Source: a bacterium (GTDB lineage Bacteria; Bdellovibrionota; Bdellovibrionia; Bdellovibrionales; Bdellovibrionaceae). From it: 64,000 nucleotides of DNA. Shown one piece after another: positions 61,921 to 64,000 of this stretch. Under the pieces are notes generated by a model. That model searched no databases. It was not told the origin of the DNA and saw nothing but the letters and a program-made list of their open reading frames with translations. How positions within the stretch are numbered: position 1 is the stretch's first letter; each line of letters starts with the position of its first letter. Location of the stretch: NCBI GenBank assembly GCA_019752925.1, contig JAIELP010000008.1:1-64000 (forward strand). Reading direction: 5' to 3'. Both the position numbers and the translations under genes were made by a program.

Positions 61921-63273
61921 CTACCCTTCGTTCTCAATAATAATAGATCCACCTTGGCCGCCACCGATACAAAGAGTAGCTAAACCAAACTCCGTATTTC
62001 TGCGCTTCATTTCTTTCATCAAAGTTAATACTAAACGTGTTCCTGTTGCGCCAACCGGATGGCCTAATGCAATCGCACCACCGTTAACATTTAAAATATC
62101 TGAGCGCAGCTCACCGATTTTGCCAGGTAAGCCGATTTTTTTACCGAACTCATCTGAATCAAATGCTTTTTGGTTGGCCATTACTTGAGCCGCGAAAGCT
62201 TCATTTAACTCAACTAAACCGATATCTTTCATAGATAAACCAGCACGTTTAAGAGCAATTGGAGTAGAATAGGCCGGACCCATTCCCATTCTTTCAGGCT
62301 CTAATCCTGCGAATGCATAGCCGCGAATACGCATTAATGGTTTGTAACCAAGTGATTCTGCTTTTTCACGGGACATCATCAACAACACAGCAGCGCCATC
62401 TGTAATCGGGCATGAGTTACCTGCAGTGATCGATCCAGTATTTTTATCAAAGAAAGGCTTTAATTTTGTCAAAGCTTCAATCGTTTGATTATCACGGGGA
62501 CCGATATCTTCGGTTAAAGTTTCTTTATAATCCGGCGGCAAATAAAATGGAGTCATCTCTTCAGCTAATTTTGCTTTAGCCGCTACTGCCTTTTGATGTG
62601 AACGCAATGCAAATTCATCTTGCTCTTTACGGCCAATACCAAATTCTTTTGCAATTACTTCAGCGGTCATTCCCATATTAATACCGACAAAAGGATCTGT
62701 TAAACCTTCCGCTAAAGTAATTACAGGTTTGTATTTTGTTTTTACTAAAGGCGGAGTGGTCACCATTTCTTTAATTTGCGAAAGATCGGCTTTGAACCAA
62801 TCCCATAAAGCCGAAATTCTTGCGCCCGCAGTTTTTGCAGAACCAAGTCTTTCAATAATACTGGTAATTGACTGCGGCATTAACAAAGGCATTTGCGACA
62901 TATTTTCAGTACCGCCGGCCACAACCATTTCCATTGTTCCGGATTTAATTCTTTCATAACCCGTCGTAATACTTTCAAGTGCGGATGCGCAATTACGGTG
63001 AACCGTTACTGCAGAAGTTTTAATTGGAAAACCTGCGTTTAAAGCCACAACACGTGAGATATTTACAGCGTCTGAAGGCGAGCCGGTATTACCCATGATC
63101 ACTTCATCAACCAGATCTACATTTAAATTGGTGCGCGCAATTAATTCTTTAAGCGCAGCTTGTCCTAATTGAGCAGCATGAACTGTTTTAAGTTTTGTCC
63201 CCGATTTTGCAAATGGAGTACGCACTCCTTCAACAATAACAACATCGCGCGGACTTTTAGGCATCGAACTCAT
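61921..63273 (-). CDS. fadA: Acetyl-CoA acyltransferase (thiolase) of the fatty-acid oxidation complex
   Basis: About 450 residues. Thiolase motifs: [14 protein letters not shown] (nucleophile Cys), [17 protein letters not shown] (His), [14 protein letters not shown] (second Cys). The length of about 450 is nearer to FadI than FadA. It cleaves 3-ketoacyl-CoA. The ATG at 63273 has AGAGGAG five bases upstream, better than the frame's upstream ATG at 63309. First gene of the operon with fadB. Confidence 0.93.
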   Translation of the reverse strand: MSSMPKSPRDVVIVEGVRTPFAKSGTKLKTVHAAQLGQAALKELIARTNLNVDLVDEVIMGNTGSPSDAVNISRVVALNAGFPIKTSAVTVHRNCASALESITTGYERIKSGTMEMVVAGGTENMSQMPLLMPQSITSIIERLGSAKTAGARISALWDWFKADLSQIKEMVTTPPLVKTKYKPVITLAEGLTDPFVGINMGMTAEVIAKEFGIGRKEQDEFALRSHQKAVAAKAKLAEEMTPFYLPPDYKETLTEDIGPRDNQTIEALTKLKPFFDKNTGSITAGNSCPITDGAAVLLMMSREKAESLGYKPLMRIRGYAFAGLEPERMGMGPAYSTPIALKRAGLSMKDIGLVELNEAFAAQVMANQKAFDSDEFGKKIGLPGKIGELRSDILNVNGGAIALGHPVGATGTRLVLTLMKEMKRRNTEFGLATLCIGGGQGGSIIIENEG

Positions 63274-63423
63274 AAGAACTCCTCTGATTTTGGTACTTGA
63301 GCTATCCATTTAACCCCGAAAAGAGTCTACTGGCAATTGACGCCTACTAGCAAGTTAGGCCCTATGTCTAATATTTGAAATTGTGCTTTTTTGAACTCAG
63401 ACTTAGAATAAACGCTCTACAAA

Positions 63424-64000
63424 ATGAGGTTAAGTTTGGGAACTATTACTGACAAATCCACTGAAAAGACCACTGCTGAAAACATTGCTTTCGAAAAAGA
63501 AGCACTCGAGTTTCACCAGAAAGGCCGCCCTGGTAAAATCGAAGTTATTTCTACTAAAGACTGTAATACTGAAAAAGCACTTTCACTGGCCTATTCTCCG
63601 GGCGTGGCAGCTCCCTGCAAAGCCATTGCAAAGAATCCTGAAAAAGTTTTTGATTATACAAGTAAAGGTAATCTTGTTGCCGTTATTTCTGATGGCACTG
63701 CAGTACTAGGCTTAGGCAATATAGGACCTTTGGCCTCTAAACCCGTCATGGAAGGTAAAGGAATTTTGTTTAAGAACTTTGCCGGTATAGATGTATTCGA
63801 TATTGAAATCAAATCTTCATCACCTCAGGAGTTCATCAATGCGGTTCGCACTCTTGAACCAACATTTGGCGGAATTAATTTAGAAGATATTAAGGCCCCT
63901 GAATGTTTTGAAATCGAAGAAACTTTAAAAAAAGAAATGAACATTCCGGTATTCCATGATGACCAGCACGGAACGGCTATCGTAAGTGGCGCAGCACTTT
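63424..64000 (+). CDS. Malic enzyme, N-terminal part (continues beyond the window)
   Basis: About 192 codons. Malic-enzyme hallmarks: [33 protein letters not shown], the metal site FEIEE and [10 protein letters not shown]. This is the MaeB-type (malate to pyruvate with NAD(P)). The frame's ATG is at 63424; the in-frame TTG at 63436 has GAGG six bases upstream and could be the real start. Divergent from the thiolase gene. Confidence 0.9.
   Translation, partial: MRLSLGTITDKSTEKTTAENIAFEKEALEFHQKGRPGKIEVISTKDCNTEKALSLAYSPGVAAPCKAIAKNPEKVFDYTSKGNLVAVISDGTAVLGLGNIGPLASKPVMEGKGILFKNFAGIDVFDIEIKSSSPQEFINAVRTLEPTFGGINLEDIKAPECFEIEETLKKEMNIPVFHDDQHGTAIVSGAAL

Overview
The window is about 64 kb of gene-dense, AT-rich bacterial chromosome. 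It suggests a Gram-negative, aerobic, secretion-rich bacterium, most likely of the Bdellovibrionota (Bdellovibrio or Pseudobdellovibrio type). The pointers are a fused isobutyryl-CoA mutase (IcmF), DUF2341/LamG surface proteins, FecR next to a CHASE2 adenylate cyclase, a GYF-like plus PilZ protein, many secreted proteases and hydrolases, several outer-membrane barrels, and a protein resembling the family I know as TIGR04552. This placement is inference; no rRNA or phylogenetic marker is present. No CRISPR array, IS element, integrase or plasmid function was seen.

Layout. 0-8 kb: a surface protein cut inside its LamG domain, a DUF454 membrane protein, a glycoside-hydrolase-like secreted protein with a small lipoprotein, an intergenic region that looks like a structured RNA, and a Pr6Pr protein with a CPA2 cation/proton antiporter. 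8-21 kb: a lipase-like hydrolase, a giant HEAT-repeat protein with a HEPN-like tail, M28 and M48 peptidases, small Cys-rich secreted proteins, a secreted protein-arginine-deiminase-like enzyme with a small secreted partner, a ceramidase-like membrane protein, and a KefF/KefC pair. 21-27.5 kb: an accessory-looking block (two LysR regulators, a double SnoaL-like protein, a Rieske-flavodoxin fusion, a DsbA lipoprotein, a MoaF-like protein) that ends at a tRNA-Gly.

27.6-42.5 kb: a glycosyltransferase-deacetylase fusion, feoAB divergent from bacterioferritin with a Fur-box-like palindrome between them, an outer-membrane barrel, two divergent pterin synthases, Psd, an FAD dehydrogenase, a DEAD-box helicase with an unusual leader, squalene/phytoene synthase and a trypsin. 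42.5-64 kb: icmF-ech-hbd, a secreted SH3-like protein, a second trypsin, PlsC with a RelA/SpoT-like protein, a CHASE2 cyclase, PilZ, FecR and TPR-barrel signalling cluster, LspA, fadB-fadA, and the start of a malic enzyme.

How the parts fit. Beta-oxidation (thiolase, FadB, crotonase, HBD), isobutyryl-CoA rearrangement (IcmF) and malic enzyme point to growth on lipid and amino-acid carbon. Psd, PlsC, LspA and the terpenoid synthase serve the envelope. The many exported proteases, hydrolases and the deiminase fit a predatory or scavenging life. Native convergent genes are packed so tightly that many share stop codons; the 21-27 kb block breaks this rule, which supports a separate origin. The observations most worth following are the exported PAD-like enzyme, the candidate structured RNA at 4.8-5.0 kb, the diverged RelA/SpoT-like protein, the complementary pterin-synthase pair and the switch-like leader of the helicase.
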